From NCBI GenBank assembly GCA_002049455.2, contig KV919056.1:34268-98267 (forward strand): a DNA stretch of 64,000 nucleotides, in the 5' to 3' direction. This DNA comes from Porphyra umbilicalis. Lineage: Eukaryota; Rhodophyta; Bangiophyceae; Bangiales; Bangiaceae. Below are positions 10,560-22,017 of this stretch, piece after piece; position 1 is the first letter of the stretch; every line of letters begins with the position of its first letter. The translations under genes and the position numbers were made by a program. A model generated the notes under the pieces. It did no database searches. It was not told the DNA's origin and worked only from the letters and a program-made list of their open reading frames with translations.

Positions 10560-12460
10560 CGCCCTATGCCCCAGAAACTCGCTCACAGAGGATGTTTGCT
10601 GCTTGCAGCCGGCGCAAAGGGTCCTTCGGGTGCGGTGACTGCGCATGGCCCGTTGGATGGGGTCGGGCGGGGGGAGGCTCCCACGTCGAAACCAAATGTG
10701 ATCGACTGGCAGTCGATGTCAGGACGTATTTCTTTTCGCCCTTCACTGTCGCAGCAGTGGACTTGTATTGTGATCACTGTAACGAACGTATGCGGCCCGT
10801 TCGCGTACGTTCGTCACAGTAATCACACTGTCACAGAGGTTAGCCGATCGGATGCCCCGCAGCGCTCGTCACTTCACACGAACCTCCACCCAAGAAAGGC
10901 CCTAAGATGTGAGGTGAACAATGAATGTGTCAGGTCCTTCGATGCGGCTCCCAAAATCAAGCCCCGATCGCGAAGTAGCCATTCGATTTGCGTGGTCTGT
11001 AAATATCAGCTGGATCATTGTTGCAACGGCTATTGCTGAGCTGGAAACAGGACACTGCGCTTTATCACAGTCGCGTGACCAACGTGCATTGATGCGCTCT
11101 TCGCATTCACTGAGTTACCCGGTGGCAAGCCCCTGCTGACGCCCGCGGTAATCTTGGTGAAAAAATGCCAGAACATGCTTGCTGACTTCCAAATCAGGAC
11201 AATACTTCGTAAGTTCCCGTCCACAGCGGTGTCTTCAGGAGCATCCCCGATAACCGGCCCTTCATGTTTTCGCGCAGAAGCTGAATCGCCCTCCGAAAGT
11301 GCATGACGCTTGGGGATTTCTCGAACTCTATTCTGTCCGTTCGAGACGTTCTTTAGCTCTCCGAACACGGGAGCCGCGTGACCAGTAGACGGCCCCTGGT
11401 AATTGACGTCGAGACGTGTCTCTAACATTCTGCTGGCAAATCAACCTCCATGAACTGTGTACTTCGGCAAACGCGCCCTCGCAGGAACTGAAAGGCTCTT
11501 CGGGGACCTCGGCTATCTCCCTGAACCGGCCTGGGGGCCATGTGCGACTGCCAATACGAAAGAAAGGGCAGGTGTCCAGTACTGCATCGGATGGATGAGG
11601 GAGCGATCCCCATCCGCGGCATCGCTGATTGCAAAAGACTTCAGAGAACAGTGTGAGCGAGATAATGTTTCTGGCTGCAGGCTCTTTCCTTCTGTATTGC
11701 TGATCTCCGAATTTTGTCCTGGGGGACAGAGACAGAGACTGACGACTAAGAGCACTCTATTGGTTTAAAACGACAGTAAGAAGGCATCGAAGCCAATAGA
11801 AAGCCCGCATTCTGTGCCAGGACCTTGCATCGAGCAGAACTCACTGTTTGTTGCCGCTTGGTCCGCTTTTCTTGGCATTGAGCAAGCTGCCCACGCGAGA
11901 TCTTGAGAATTTCTACTGTCTCCTCGCCAGAAGTGCAGATGAGAGGAGGAGCTGATGTCGTTTTCCAGGCTGCATGGGCACATGTAAGAAATCAGGAGCA
12001 CCAAGTCAGTCCCAGGGGCGCATCTGATTGGTGGAGAGAGTCGGTCCGCAAGTCAGTCTCTGTCCACCAGGACAAAATTCGGGGATCAGCAATATTGTGC
12101 ACAGGACTGACAGTTGTCAGACCTGGCGTACTGGATCCGTTCTGAAACATAGCTCCTGACGCATTCTTCTTTCGCATTATACTTGAGAGATCAGCATTCT
12201 TTACTTTTCGTACATTAGTGGGTGCTACACACTGAATTTGTGCGGGGACATTAAGCGCTTTTAGGGCGCTTTTTGGTGAGTTTCGGGCGCTTTCAGGGTA
12301 TTATTGGATCAGGATGACACCACGTCCTCAAACTTGGGGCGCGTTTAGAAATCCCATAGTTCGTGTCACAAAACTGACCGCTGCGCACCTCTCCTTACTC
12401 AAATTTGGCGTCAGCGGAGATGCTCCACGATAATCCGAACCCTGGGCATACTCTAATTAG
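10560..12460. other. No gene recognised
   Basis: About 1.9 kb with short open frames only. It holds one clear hairpin (10770-10826, listed separately). Around 12250-12300 the motif GGGCGCTTT occurs more than once with small changes, suggesting a short degenerate repeat. No protein family was recognised on either strand. Confidence 0.4.
10770..10826. repeat. Hairpin with 21-bp arms
   Basis: The arms at 10770-10790 and 10806-10826 are inverted copies of each other (core AACGAACGTA against TACGTTCGT) with two mismatches, separated by a 15-base loop. No gene adjoins it. It could be a cruciform-forming site, a transposon end pair or an unrecognised structured RNA. Confidence 0.6.
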
Positions 12461-12467
12461 GCCTGTT

Positions 12468-12745
12468 AAAGCGGACGTTACGGACAGAGTGTGCGCTTTC
12501 TTCTTGTCTTCTGGTCCCATGCCTGTTTGTTTCCTTCTGACACATTATGGACGGTCCGTCATGCTCAAACAGTAGACCCCCCGCCGGCCGTCACGTTACA
12601 TAGCGCTCGGCAGCCCCGTGAGTGGGGGTGGTTGACGGAAACTGCACTGTCTCGGATCTTATACTCTCACGGCAAGTGTCCGCGAAACGACAGCATCGGC
12701 TCATTGCGGATGAGGGACCAATATGCCCGAGAATGACTATCGTCC
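12468..12745 (+). repeat. Dispersed repeat, inverted partner of 3470-3730
   Basis: Aligns with the reverse complement of 3470-3730 over about 250 bases. It begins near AAAGCGGACG, the same GCGGAC motif found at 3371-3446 and 45161-45230. Diverged and non-coding. The three occurrences point to one repeat family whose ends carry GCGGAC. Confidence 0.6.
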
Positions 12746-13049
12746 AGGACCTCAGGTGCACACAATGAGCACTTCTAGTCGACAAATGATATTGAGATCA
12801 GGGTACGCTTCGACATACGGTGGACACGTTAACGCTGGAGCCTTTTCATGGACTTGCTGCGCCGTCGTCGCCTCGCTGGTGAACGCTGTCTATGAACCCC
12901 GCCCCTCCTGCTAGCCCCATCCACTTGCCTTGACCTGGATGCCTGCGCAGGGTCCGTGGGAGTAAAGAAGAGTGACGTCCCCGCCGTCGTCGTGTGAGGC
13001 TCCATCAGCAGGCGGAGCGCCGTCCGCATGAAGGGCCTCCGAGGCACTA

Positions 13050-13337
13050 GTGTCCATTCTACTGACCGCCTCATTTGAGCCTCTCAGGCTCATTTGAGCC
13101 TATTTTTGATGCCTCTCTGTGACCACGTTCCGGCCTCGGCTGCTCTTTCTGAGAATAGATCTGGACTCAGCGCAGTCCACTTACCTATGGGCCAACTCGT
13201 CGGCTGTGTACGATGAAAACTCGGAGGGGGTGCCCCAGACACCCCAAAAAGGCCGCGTTTCCAGGCCATATGAGAGGGAGCCTCATTTGAGCCTCATCTG
13301 AGGCTCATTTGAGCCTCGGGAGCAGTAGAATGGACAC
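13050..13337. mobile_element. 288-bp MITE, TA target site
   Basis: A 288-bp non-coding element. Both ends start with the same 15-base inverted sequence GTGTCCATTCTACTG and both are flanked by TA (13048-13049 and 13338-13339), as expected for Tc1/mariner-type insertions. Inside each end lie palindromes built from GAGGCTCAAATGAGCC, repeated two or three times, so a single strand could fold into several hairpins. No transposase is encoded, so it would need one supplied from elsewhere. Whether the Tc1-type relic at 4.5 kb is related is not shown by the sequence. Confidence 0.75.
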
Positions 13338-13339
13338 TA

Positions 13340-13930
13340 GGCGGCTTCTACGGCGATATTTACATATGCTCTCTTGTCTGAGTAGGGGTTGTGGGGTCTA
13401 CGCGCCCCACAGTCGTGGCGTCGTCATCTAAGCTGCGTCGCCCACTGCCGTGCTCACTTCAGTACGTGTCTACATGGCGAATGAGCGGCATAAAAGAATG
13501 ATCTGCTCTTTTTTTTTTTACGGCATGAGACGCACAGGGTGTATTTGGATGTGGAAAGATAAGCGTCGTTGACACCTTGTATTTTCGGTGTCATTGCTGG
13601 GGATTTCTTTTTGCATTACGTGCTGTGTTTGTGTCTGGCTTTGCGCAGTGATTAGGCGTCCGTGACTCTGGGCTCCCTACTCCCGCAGGTGGACCATGTA
13701 TACGTCAGCGACTGGTGACATCAAGCCTGTTTGCGTCAGGACGGGGCAGCAGAGGCGTGCGCGAGGCGAAGACAGTACCGGCTGCGAAGTGGCCCTCAAT
13801 TTCGTGTGTGCGTCCTGCGACTGACGAGTGTAGATTTCTCAACACATCATCCCGATCGTCGATCGAGGACCCATTTTTGGCTGAAAGTGGGGATTTGAGT
13901 GCCACACCACCGCTGATCGCTCTCTTTCAA
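13340..13930. other. No gene recognised
   Basis: Short open frames only. A T-run near 13508-13520 and ordinary mixed sequence. A plus-strand frame starting at 13715 runs into the 85-bp tandem repeat that follows and is not supported as a gene. Confidence 0.4.
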
Positions 13931-14275
13931 GGCCAACCGCGCACCCCACCCCCCCATGTCAGTGGCTCATCTGGCAGCCCGCGACGACTGGCACCTCTCC
14001 GAGTGCACACAATCGAGGCCAACCGCGCGCCCCCCCCCCATTTCAGTGGCCCATATGGCTGCCCGCCACCACTGGCACCTCGCCGAGTGCACCCAATCGA
14101 GGACAACCGCGCACCCCCCCTCCCATGTCAGCGGCTCATCTGGCAGCCTCCAACCACGCGCGCCCCGCAGATTGCACACAACCGAAGCCAACCGCGCACC
14201 CCCCCCCCGCCCCACGTCAGTGTCTCATCTGGAAGCCCGCCATCAGTGGCACCTCGTCGAAGGCGCACAACCGAG
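13931..14275 (+). repeat. 85-bp tandem repeat, four units
   Basis: Units begin at about 13931, 14017, 14101 and 14186, each with (G/A)GCCAACCGCGC or a close variant, then a C-run, CATGTCAGTGGCTCATCTGG or a variant, and GGCACCTC..CGA. The spacing (84-86 bp) is not a multiple of three, so the frame rotates from unit to unit and the open frames across it are not a protein repeat. Units differ by substitutions and C-run length. Confidence 0.7.
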
Positions 14276-14279
14276 ACCC

Positions 14280-15320
14280 ACCACACACTTCCTTTCCTCT
14301 TTATGGCTTATCTGGCTGTGTGCGCGTTCTCCTGCTGCACTGGAGCATGTTGGCGTGGCCGGGAGTATTTCAGGGTATGGACTGGAGTGCCGTGTGGACA
14401 TTCAACGGCACGTGAGATGCGTGGAGCGCTGGACGGGCCCGGAAACACCATGCCCCACTTCTTCGTCCCACCAGGTGCATCATGTTGACCTCATCTCGGC
14501 GCTCATTACTGACTCATTGTGTCGCTCACTCCCTGTTCGGTCTGTGACTGTGTCTGGAAAGGACCCACACCTCCGTTCATGTGACGATGTCACCACGCGT
14601 AGCGCGCCGCACCACGCGTGCAATGCGTCGCTCGTAGCCACAGAGATGATGAGGGTGTGTATGTCCAACGCCGTATTATGCTCTCAAGCCCGGAGGTGTT
14701 GCAATTCTTTTGCTTTGTGCTGTTGTTGTGCCACCATCGCCGCGGCAAGAAGTGTGCATAGTGTCCATACCAATAGTCTATTCACTCTGTGCTTTTGTTG
14801 CACCGTACCTGTTCCACTTTCTTGTCCACGTCCGGTCCATTGATGTTCTGGTTTTTTGTCGCCCGGTGTTCTTTTGTACTGCTTGGAACGTTCCTGTGCG
14901 CACTCTGTGATCGTGTTGCAACCTGCCTCCTCTGTTGTCTTGGCCACATATGCTCAACCGATGCTCTGGTTTTCGTTGCCCCATGTTCATCTTCACTGCA
15001 TTGATTGTTCCTGTGCTCGAAGCAGGTGTTGGATGGTTGTCACTTTGGGGAGGGTGCGCGTCGGCACGGGACTACGTTGAGCCCACTAAGTGTATCTTTT
15101 GGGGTGTGACTTAGGTACTGGGGCATCGTCTCGTTCGTCGTTCCACTTTGTGTGTGTGTACCTTAGGCATCTTTGTTTCTTCATGCCATCGCGCTCTGGT
15201 CCCACATTCTTTGCTTGCTCACATCTCCTTGCCACGTTGTATCTCCTGTCCTCTGTACACTAGTTGAGACTGCCTCTAGCGATTGCTTCCACTTCATCAT
15301 GCGCGGACAATTTAGTTCTG
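14280..15320. other. No gene; diverged 118-bp tandem duplication
   Basis: Two diverged units, each including GATG(T/C)TCTGGTTTT and CGTTCCTGTG or ATTGTTCCTGTG, begin near 14842 and 14960 (about 118 bp apart). The rest is T-rich on the plus strand with no recognised protein. It may include the 3' arm of the pogo-type element whose frame ends at 15324 on the minus strand. Confidence 0.4.
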
Positions 15321-15323
15321 TTC

Positions 15324-17876
15324 CTAGTCTTGGCCGGATGCGCGTTCCGTGCCACATTCTACGGCCAAGGTGTCTTCAACGGCATGCAAGTCGTCCTCCA
15401 ATCCCAACCAGCCGTCCACCACCAACTTCGTGTCAGCCGCATCTCCCTCACCAAAGCACTTTTGAGCAATGTCACAGGTCCCCATCATACCAATGACTAC
15501 TTTAACGTCATCGGCTATGCAGCGACACGACGCGCGGTACTCACCGTGGTCCGCGAGCAAGCAGGCTTCCATTGCCAACGGAAAAATGCATGCCTTCGCC
15601 CTACAGTGAGCAATAATTATCGGAGACATAGCCTCCCACTCCTCTAAAACCCGCTGCGCGAAATCCCCGAGATGTGCGGTGGCGCCGTGCCTCACGCTCA
15701 AGACTGGGCGCGGAAGCGCTGCTCGGCGGCGGCTGCGCCGAGGGTTTGGCCGTGCCGCCCCGTTAGGAGTTGTGGGAGGGGCGGCTGGGCGCTCAACCCA
15801 CACGTTGGGTCTGGCCGCCAGCGCCAAGTCCCTCAATCTTGGGACTTTCAGACTATCGACAATGGGTGGAGCATACGAAGACGCGGCTGCACCCCATGTT
15901 GACGACAGGGGCGTCGGTGGCAGACTGCTCGGCATAGCGGTGGTTGTCACAAGAGGGGGTGTCGGGAAAGGGGGGGCGACCGCTTCCATAGCGGATGCAG
16001 GGGTATGGGAAGCGTGACATTTACCAGCCAATGGCGGCGCCCCAGGTTGCGCCACCAGTAAGGAGATCGCACCTGGCCGGTCGGCCAATGAAGCGTCAAT
16101 CCAGGTGCCGCTGGAGCCAACATCAGTGTCCAATGAGCTTAAGGGCGCCCAAACCATCCCAGCGCCAACCCCCAGCACAGTCCCTGGCGCAGTACCCGTA
16201 GCCACGGGCATTGCGGATCTAGAAGCGCAGGTAGATGTACCGCAGGGAGCTTGTGCGCTGGCTTCCGCCGCTGCTGCATGTGAATTCGCCGCCGCGGTGG
16301 ATGCTGCGGGCGCCACGGCCGCTGCCGCCTCTTGTAGACGCCGCTTTTAAGGTGACGCGCCCAACACCAGCAAAGTCAGCCGCCCCTCGTATCTGCGTTA
16401 GAGATACGCGATGATGCCAGCGTCCAGTGGTTGGTGCACCGGCCTCACGTGTGAGGGTAGCGGGTAGATTGCGACGCCATCACTCTCGAATTTGGTGTGT
16501 GCCCCAAAGTTGTCGACCACAAGGATGACGGCAGAGCAAGTTCTGAATGGCACGTTCGGCACGAAAACCGTCTTGCACAACTTCTCGTAGACAGTGCCGT
16601 CCATCCATGCCGACTGTTGCGAGAAGTATGGCAGTGGGCAACCCTCTCGAGGCGGCTTGAAAAACTGTGGGACAGCCGCACACCCGATGATGGCGACGGG
16701 GATCTTGTGTGAGCCAGTAGCGTTGCACGCCAAGACAAGAGTCACGTGGTCTTTCACCTTTATGGCCTTAGATCCGCGCACACGCCGTTGGCGTCCTGCA
16801 GTGATGTAGGTGCGACTGGGAAGACACCGTTACTGCAAACCGGTCTCATCTATGTTGTAGAGGTTTTCTGGGTCACAATCTGCGAGATTCGACCAAATTT
16901 CCGCTATACACCGCTCTCCCTTGCGCACGGCCTCGGCCGCTGAGCCCGCCTGGCCCCACGGCTTCACGCTGTTGAGACGGGGACGGGACGCCCAACGTTG
17001 GATGAACCCTGGAGAGCCCACGAACCCCTCGATGCCGAGATTTGTGGAAATCTTTCTTGCCCTTGCTTCCAGGACCGCAATCGTCATTGGCAGCTCTGCC
17101 CCGCCCATGGACTCGATGCCATCAAGCCAGGTCTTTAGAGAAGCGTCTATCTCTTCAAACTTGTACCGCCGTGTACGCGTAGTGTCCAATGGCTCGCCGT
17201 CACGAGCTCGTGTCAGAATCCGAGCGCGCTCTCGCTGCTGATATGTGCGGCGGGCAACCTAGCGCGAAGTCTCCGTGGGGAACGCCTCTTAGAGGGACCG
17301 CCACGTATGCACACCGCTGTCATATATGCGTATGAGCTCAGTCTTGTCGCTAAAAGTCGAAGTCGCCTTGGTCTTGCGTGGCCTCTGGGGGGGTCGGGAA
17401 GATGGGCGTAAATCTGGCTCGGTCGGCTCGTTTCGAGACGCAGTTGATCGTCCAGCCAGTTGATCAGTTGATCGGCACGGCCTCGACGGTGACAATGTGG
17501 ATGGCTCGTGGGCACACGCGCGAGCAGCCGAACCATAGTGAACTGCAGATTCCGCGGCAGCAGCAGCGGACGCCAAGCGAACGGCGTGCAGCGTCTCGTG
17601 AGATGGATCTACGACAACCTCCTGCACCGCAGCTTCGGCGGCCGCGGCCGCAAGGGCAGGTGCTGCACCTGGAATCACAGGGTTCATTTGTGGAGCACTG
17701 CCGCGCTGCTGGCACGGAGCCCGTGGCGGTTGCGGTGGGGCTTTGGGGGAGCCGGGAAAGTGAAAGGAAGAGGGAAAGGGGTGGTAGGTGAGCGGTGACA
17801 ACTGTGGTTGCGACAGCCGTGGTCGACAGCAGTGGTCATGACGACGGTGGTTACGACGGCGGGTGCACCCGAACAT
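15324..17876 (-). pseudogene. Pogo/Tigger-type (CENP-B/DDE_1) transposase relic
   Basis: One minus-strand frame of about 850 codons with only nonsense lesions: TAA at 17291-17289, TAG at 17261-17259, TAA at 16832-16830, TAA at 16400-16398 and one more near 16348. In order it shows a psq-type helix-turn-helix (TFSDKTELIRIYDSG), a CENP-B-like DNA-binding region (RYKFEEIDASLKTWLDG, then GSPGFIQRWASR), and a DDE_1 nuclease with YNIDETGLQ (first Asp), ILVVDNFGAH (second Asp) and PVHQPLDAGIIAYL (third acidic position). The last third (16316-15324) is Ala/Pro-rich, then turns helical. Such enzymes cut at TA sites. Intact order with five stops and no frameshift implies decay by base substitution. Confidence 0.85.
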
Positions 17877-18614
17877 TACCGGCAGGGAGCAGCGATAGTG
17901 AGTTGCTGTCCGATCGTCAAATAATGATCGCTTCGTAACATTGTCTTACTCGAATCAGCAACGGTCGATCTCATTCACTTATTGAGCATCCTACTCTCCA
18001 AGTGAATGGCACATAAGTGCATATTGACTGTTTTACGCACCCGGCACCAGAAATTTTACCATTCCTGTGGCTGGGGTCCGAGGCGGCGGAGCAAGCCGGG
18101 CTTTCCAGGCTGTGCCGCAAGGAGGCGTGTCCAGCATGCCGCACGCTCGCTGAGAAGCGCAACCATACAGCGGCACTCAGTGCCACGCGGCCTGGGCTGT
18201 CGGCAGCGGAATGCAAATCGAAAGCAGGTGCGCGTGCTCAACCCGCCGCACCCGCAGCCAGGGCCCTTGTGAGACCAGTGACATGCACCGTGACGCATTG
18301 CTCAGAGGGAGTGAAGGCACACCACGCAGCAGCACAGGCGGGCACGTCGGCCGATGGCGAGCCAGTTACGGCGACGGAATGCGCTCCCGCCCCAGCTGTG
18401 GAATTTGCGCCTGCCATGATGGCGGATGGGGCTCCCATTGTGGCGGCGGATGGTGCTCTAGCTCTGGCGTTGGATTTCGCACGTGTGGTGATTGGGGTAT
18501 CCCTTCCCGCCCAGCCCATCGTCGATTCTGCCATCGCCACTGCGGCAACAGCATATGGCACCATGAACGCAAAGTCAATGGCAGTCAGTCGGAACCATCC
18601 TCCGCGCTCACCTG
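17877..18614. other. No gene firmly recognised
   Basis: A plus-strand frame at 18017-18622 contains a CxxC pair (KEACPACRTLAEKR) followed by an Ala-rich stretch. It lies directly upstream of the transposon-like frame starting at 18615 in the same direction, so it may be that element's N-terminal, zinc-binding part in another frame. It is not similar enough to the N-terminus of the second copy to be sure. Confidence 0.3.
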
Positions 18615-20646
18615 GTGGCTAAACAGCCGAGTGCGCTGCGGACCAGGGCCAGAAACGGAAGGTATCCACTTTACACCCATGAAACTGTGCCTCACAAGGC
18701 GGTCGTCGGCCGTAGGCATGCTCGCCGCCGGTCCCTCGAGGCGTCGGAGACAGTCGCCCGATGGTGCCGGGCTGACGAGGCTGCTGTAAAGGCAATTCTC
18801 AAGAGCGTCTGCCGCAAAGAACTAAACCTTGGGATTTTTGCAGTTGTTCCATCGACAGCCATCGCGGCGCTTCCCATGCGGCTGCAAGCCCAGTTCCACG
18901 TGGCTAACAGTGATAGCTACGAGACGTGGAGGCTGATTCAGCGCCTGGTGGGCGGGTCGCTGACCGGGCTGGCAAGTGCCCCCGCCATGCGTGCGGAAGG
19001 CAAGGCGGCGTTCTCAGAGCCACTCAACCGCGTGACCTCGACGCCTGTGAGCGCCACGATGGTCAGCCTAGAAGCAGCCTTGGAAGCCCTGATGGAGGAT
19101 CTTGGGGCGCGGAACCAGTTCATCGAGTGGCGTGTCGCTGCACGGCAAGCTGGTGAGAGTCTTCTCGATTTTTTGCTGGAATAAGGGTGGACGTCAGAGC
19201 TCCTGCAAGGCCATCCTCGTGTGCATCAACAATCCACATCCTTGCAGCAGAGAAATTACCATCCTTTTTGGTTCATTTCAGTGCCAAAAGTACGACTACA
19301 GAACCCTGGCGGCGATGGCGGATCTTGATGTTTCGGACCTAAAGGACCTGCGGGCGGATGGGACCATGTTCTTGGGGGGCACGCGACTGGTCCACCTGAC
19401 GCTGCTCGGCGACCACTTCGTCACGACGTCAACTGACAGACATGCGGGTGCTAGCTACCGTTTACCCTGTGGCTACTGTTGCGCTCTGGCTTGGCCGTCT
19501 GCCAAAGCCATCAAGCTTATCTGCAAGTGCGTCGACTACGGCATAATACAGGACGGCAGCCGCGACGCGCGCAATTAATGCACTCTCGCCCAGAAGGCGG
19601 CAGTTGCGGCGCTGTACACCGACGGGCCGCTGACTACCCTTTCGGACCTTTTTGCCGTACCGGTCACCCTCTGGATTATGACGCGGCCGCTGATGCTTTT
19701 CGATCCAGAGCATATTTTGACCATGCCGCTTCACGTTACGCTAGGTGTCAGCCTGCTTTCGTTGACGCTGGGAGTAGACGCGGTTGTGTTTGATGCGGGG
19801 CCGGCGCGGGCGCACAGGTGCGCATTGGAGCTGACAGCTACTCTGCGCCTGTACTTGGGCGTGTCGCCTGCCCCTTACTTGGGTGGAAATTTTAAGGGAA
19901 GGGCCTGAGACAAGATTGAGCCGCGCCTTGCGGCCGTTTGCGATGTGCTGGACCGATATCTTCCATCCACACGTGCGGCAGCCTTCCGCTGGGCAAGCGA
20001 GCTGTGGGCAGATTTGCTCCCGGTTCTGAAGCGGGCGGCAATGTTTGCTGCCCGGCAGCGGCACTTCTCCCGGCGGCAAGCGGCTGACTTCGTGGATCTC
20101 CTACAGTCCAGCTGTGGGTGGCTAAGCATCACACCTAAGCTGCATATCCTTGCTTGCCACGCAGCTGACTGGCTGGACTACTTTCGGTGGCTGGGTCTGT
20201 TTGCTGAGTTGAGTAGCGACGCATGGCGCGGCTACCGGAACCAGAACGCCGCGGTGTTTGCGGCGGGCTTCTTCTTGCAAAGGTGCGTGCGAAAGGTGCA
20301 GCGGGCGGCAGTAAGCCGTGGCCCCGGCCACGCGTCACTCACCCAGGGGAAACGCCGGGCATGGGCTACCCCGATTGGGCGGTGTGCCGAGCGCGTCCGA
20401 AATTTGCGAATCGACTGGACCCACTTGCAAGCTGGTCTAAGGATCCGGCAGCCACCGCAGACACCAACGCGGACAAATAGGCCAACACTTTCTACCGAGC
20501 GGCGGTTTGCAAGATTTCGACCGACCATGCTAGTCCCAAATCCGTGCGTGGGCCAGCGCACTGCGAGTCGGATTTTCAACGCCGGGATAGTTCTAAATTT
20601 GCCGGCTTCTAAATGTATAACGAGTAGACGCGAAAGACTGTTTTGA
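18615..20646 (+). pseudogene. Uncharacterised transposon-like protein, copy 1
   Basis: Plus-strand copy of a family I know only as an uncharacterised, transposon-associated large protein. The first part (18615-19184) aligns with the other copy through SATMVSLEAALEALMEDLG. The frame then shifts by one near 19160 and continues with NKGGRQSSCKAILV, GDHFVTTSTDRHAGASY with a Cys pair, MPLHVTLGVSLLSLTLGV, and a C-terminal block PKLHILACHAADWLDYF followed by RWLGLF. Stops at 19576-19578 (TAA) and 19906-19908 (TGA) interrupt it. The C-terminal block is missing from the copy at 22.0-24.5 kb, so this copy shows more of the original protein. A DNA-transposition role is inferred from its company and damage, not from an identified nuclease motif. 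Confidence 0.6.
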
Positions 20647-20649
20647 GAT

Positions 20650-21669
20650 TGCCATGCTAAGCTCCTGTGAGATGGCCGCAGCTTGATTTGGAGGATGATG
20701 TACACAACAGTTACGTGGATCAGCCAAAATCCTACGTTTCAGATTACCTGTATCTCGAGTCACCTCTGTGATTCGGCAGTTAATCACTACAGTTTCTGGA
20801 CTGGTTCAACAGACCATCTTTGGGACAGATTCTGGGATCGTTCCAGCAGCACTGTCATCCTGACCCACAGATCATCTCGGGGACTGTCATTCAAAAAAAA
20901 AAAACTGAATGGCGAGGACTAGTTCAACAAATAGTCTGACTGCCTTTTCCGAAAACAAAATGTCTGCCAATTCCGTCAGCAGCGTGAACAAAAACATTTT
21001 GACACTCCGAGCGACGCCCCATGGGCAGGTCTTGCTTTCTGATCGGTTTCGGCAGACCCTCCTCACGACGTCACTCGAAGAAGTCCAGGCTATCATCTAC
21101 GATCGAGTCCTTGAGGCAGGAATCTAGATGAGTCTTGCGCGCTCGTTCACTTAAGGTATGACTACGATCCCCAGGATGATTGTAATCCGACGCCAGGACC
21201 GTCCTGCGCACGATTCCCAAGATGATCTTACTCGCACTTCAGGACAGTTCTCAGAACGATACGCAGAACGATCAGAACCAGCAAATCGGAATGATCCTTC
21301 ATGAGCATGTGGCAGCAACTTCGCCGGACAATTGCCGAATCTGCAGGTGCTGGTGTTAGGATCATTTCCACTGAATATCGGTGCAGATGGTCTCTGAGCA
21401 CTTCTGAAATCCACTGCGGGCTCTGTCTCCAAGATCAATAAAAAGTGGGCCTATTTTGATCACATGATCAATGTGCGACAGTTCTGCGAACCGTCGGTCG
21501 GCGTGTTCGAATCTGGCAGTTCTCAATGTTAAGGAATCGGGGACAAAACGCTGTGTGGCCGCCGCCGAAGCCCTTGATGTCGTTGTAACGACTGAGAACG
21601 AGGCGCATCTTCATCAGGCCGAGGATATTGGCGTGAAAGCGCTGCTTGAGGACTGGCGCAGTTCGATGG
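20650..21669. other. No gene; short related GGGATCGTTC/GGACAG motifs
   Basis: Short open frames only. Several short motifs resembling GGACTGTC or CTGGGATCGT recur in both orientations between 20820 and 21230, suggesting an old inverted repeat or an element with degenerate ends. No coding evidence. Confidence 0.35.
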
Positions 21670-21788
21670 ATAGCTTTTTCGGACGAAAATTTGAACGAAG
21701 AGAATCTCAACGCCGCCGCAGCTGCGGGTCTGCTTTTTGTTGCGGCCGACGACAGAATCACCGAGGCACGAGTGAACCGAATGCAGGC
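21670..21788 (+). other. Coding-like exon fragment with GTGAGT donor
   Basis: About 40 codons with protein-like composition (ENLNEENLNAAAAAG, then LLFVAADDRITEARVNRMQ), followed at 21789 by a consensus GTGAGT splice donor. No start or neighbouring exon could be placed. The style resembles the exons of the gene at 8.9-9.8 kb, so it may be a fragment of a similar transposon-borne gene. Function unknown. Confidence 0.3.
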
Positions 21789-22017
21789 GTGAGTAACACC
21801 GGGTGCGTTCTCACTGGCTGGAGCGTGGGTCCTGCGCAGGCGGATCACGCTGTGTTGACCCGATGGATTGTGCGGGCTCGTCGACGCGCGCAACACGCAC
21901 ACGCCCAGTTAAGACGGGGCTTCCTGTCCTATCTGGGCTTCACAGCATATTATCGCATCCAGTTGGCCCCCTGGAACAGTTCTGAACGGCGATCGGCTCC
22001 AGCCCTCCATGTCAGAA

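Noticed and set aside
13956-14843. 295-codon plus-strand frame
   Set aside because: Runs across the 85-bp tandem repeat with a rotating frame and then through sequence of random composition.
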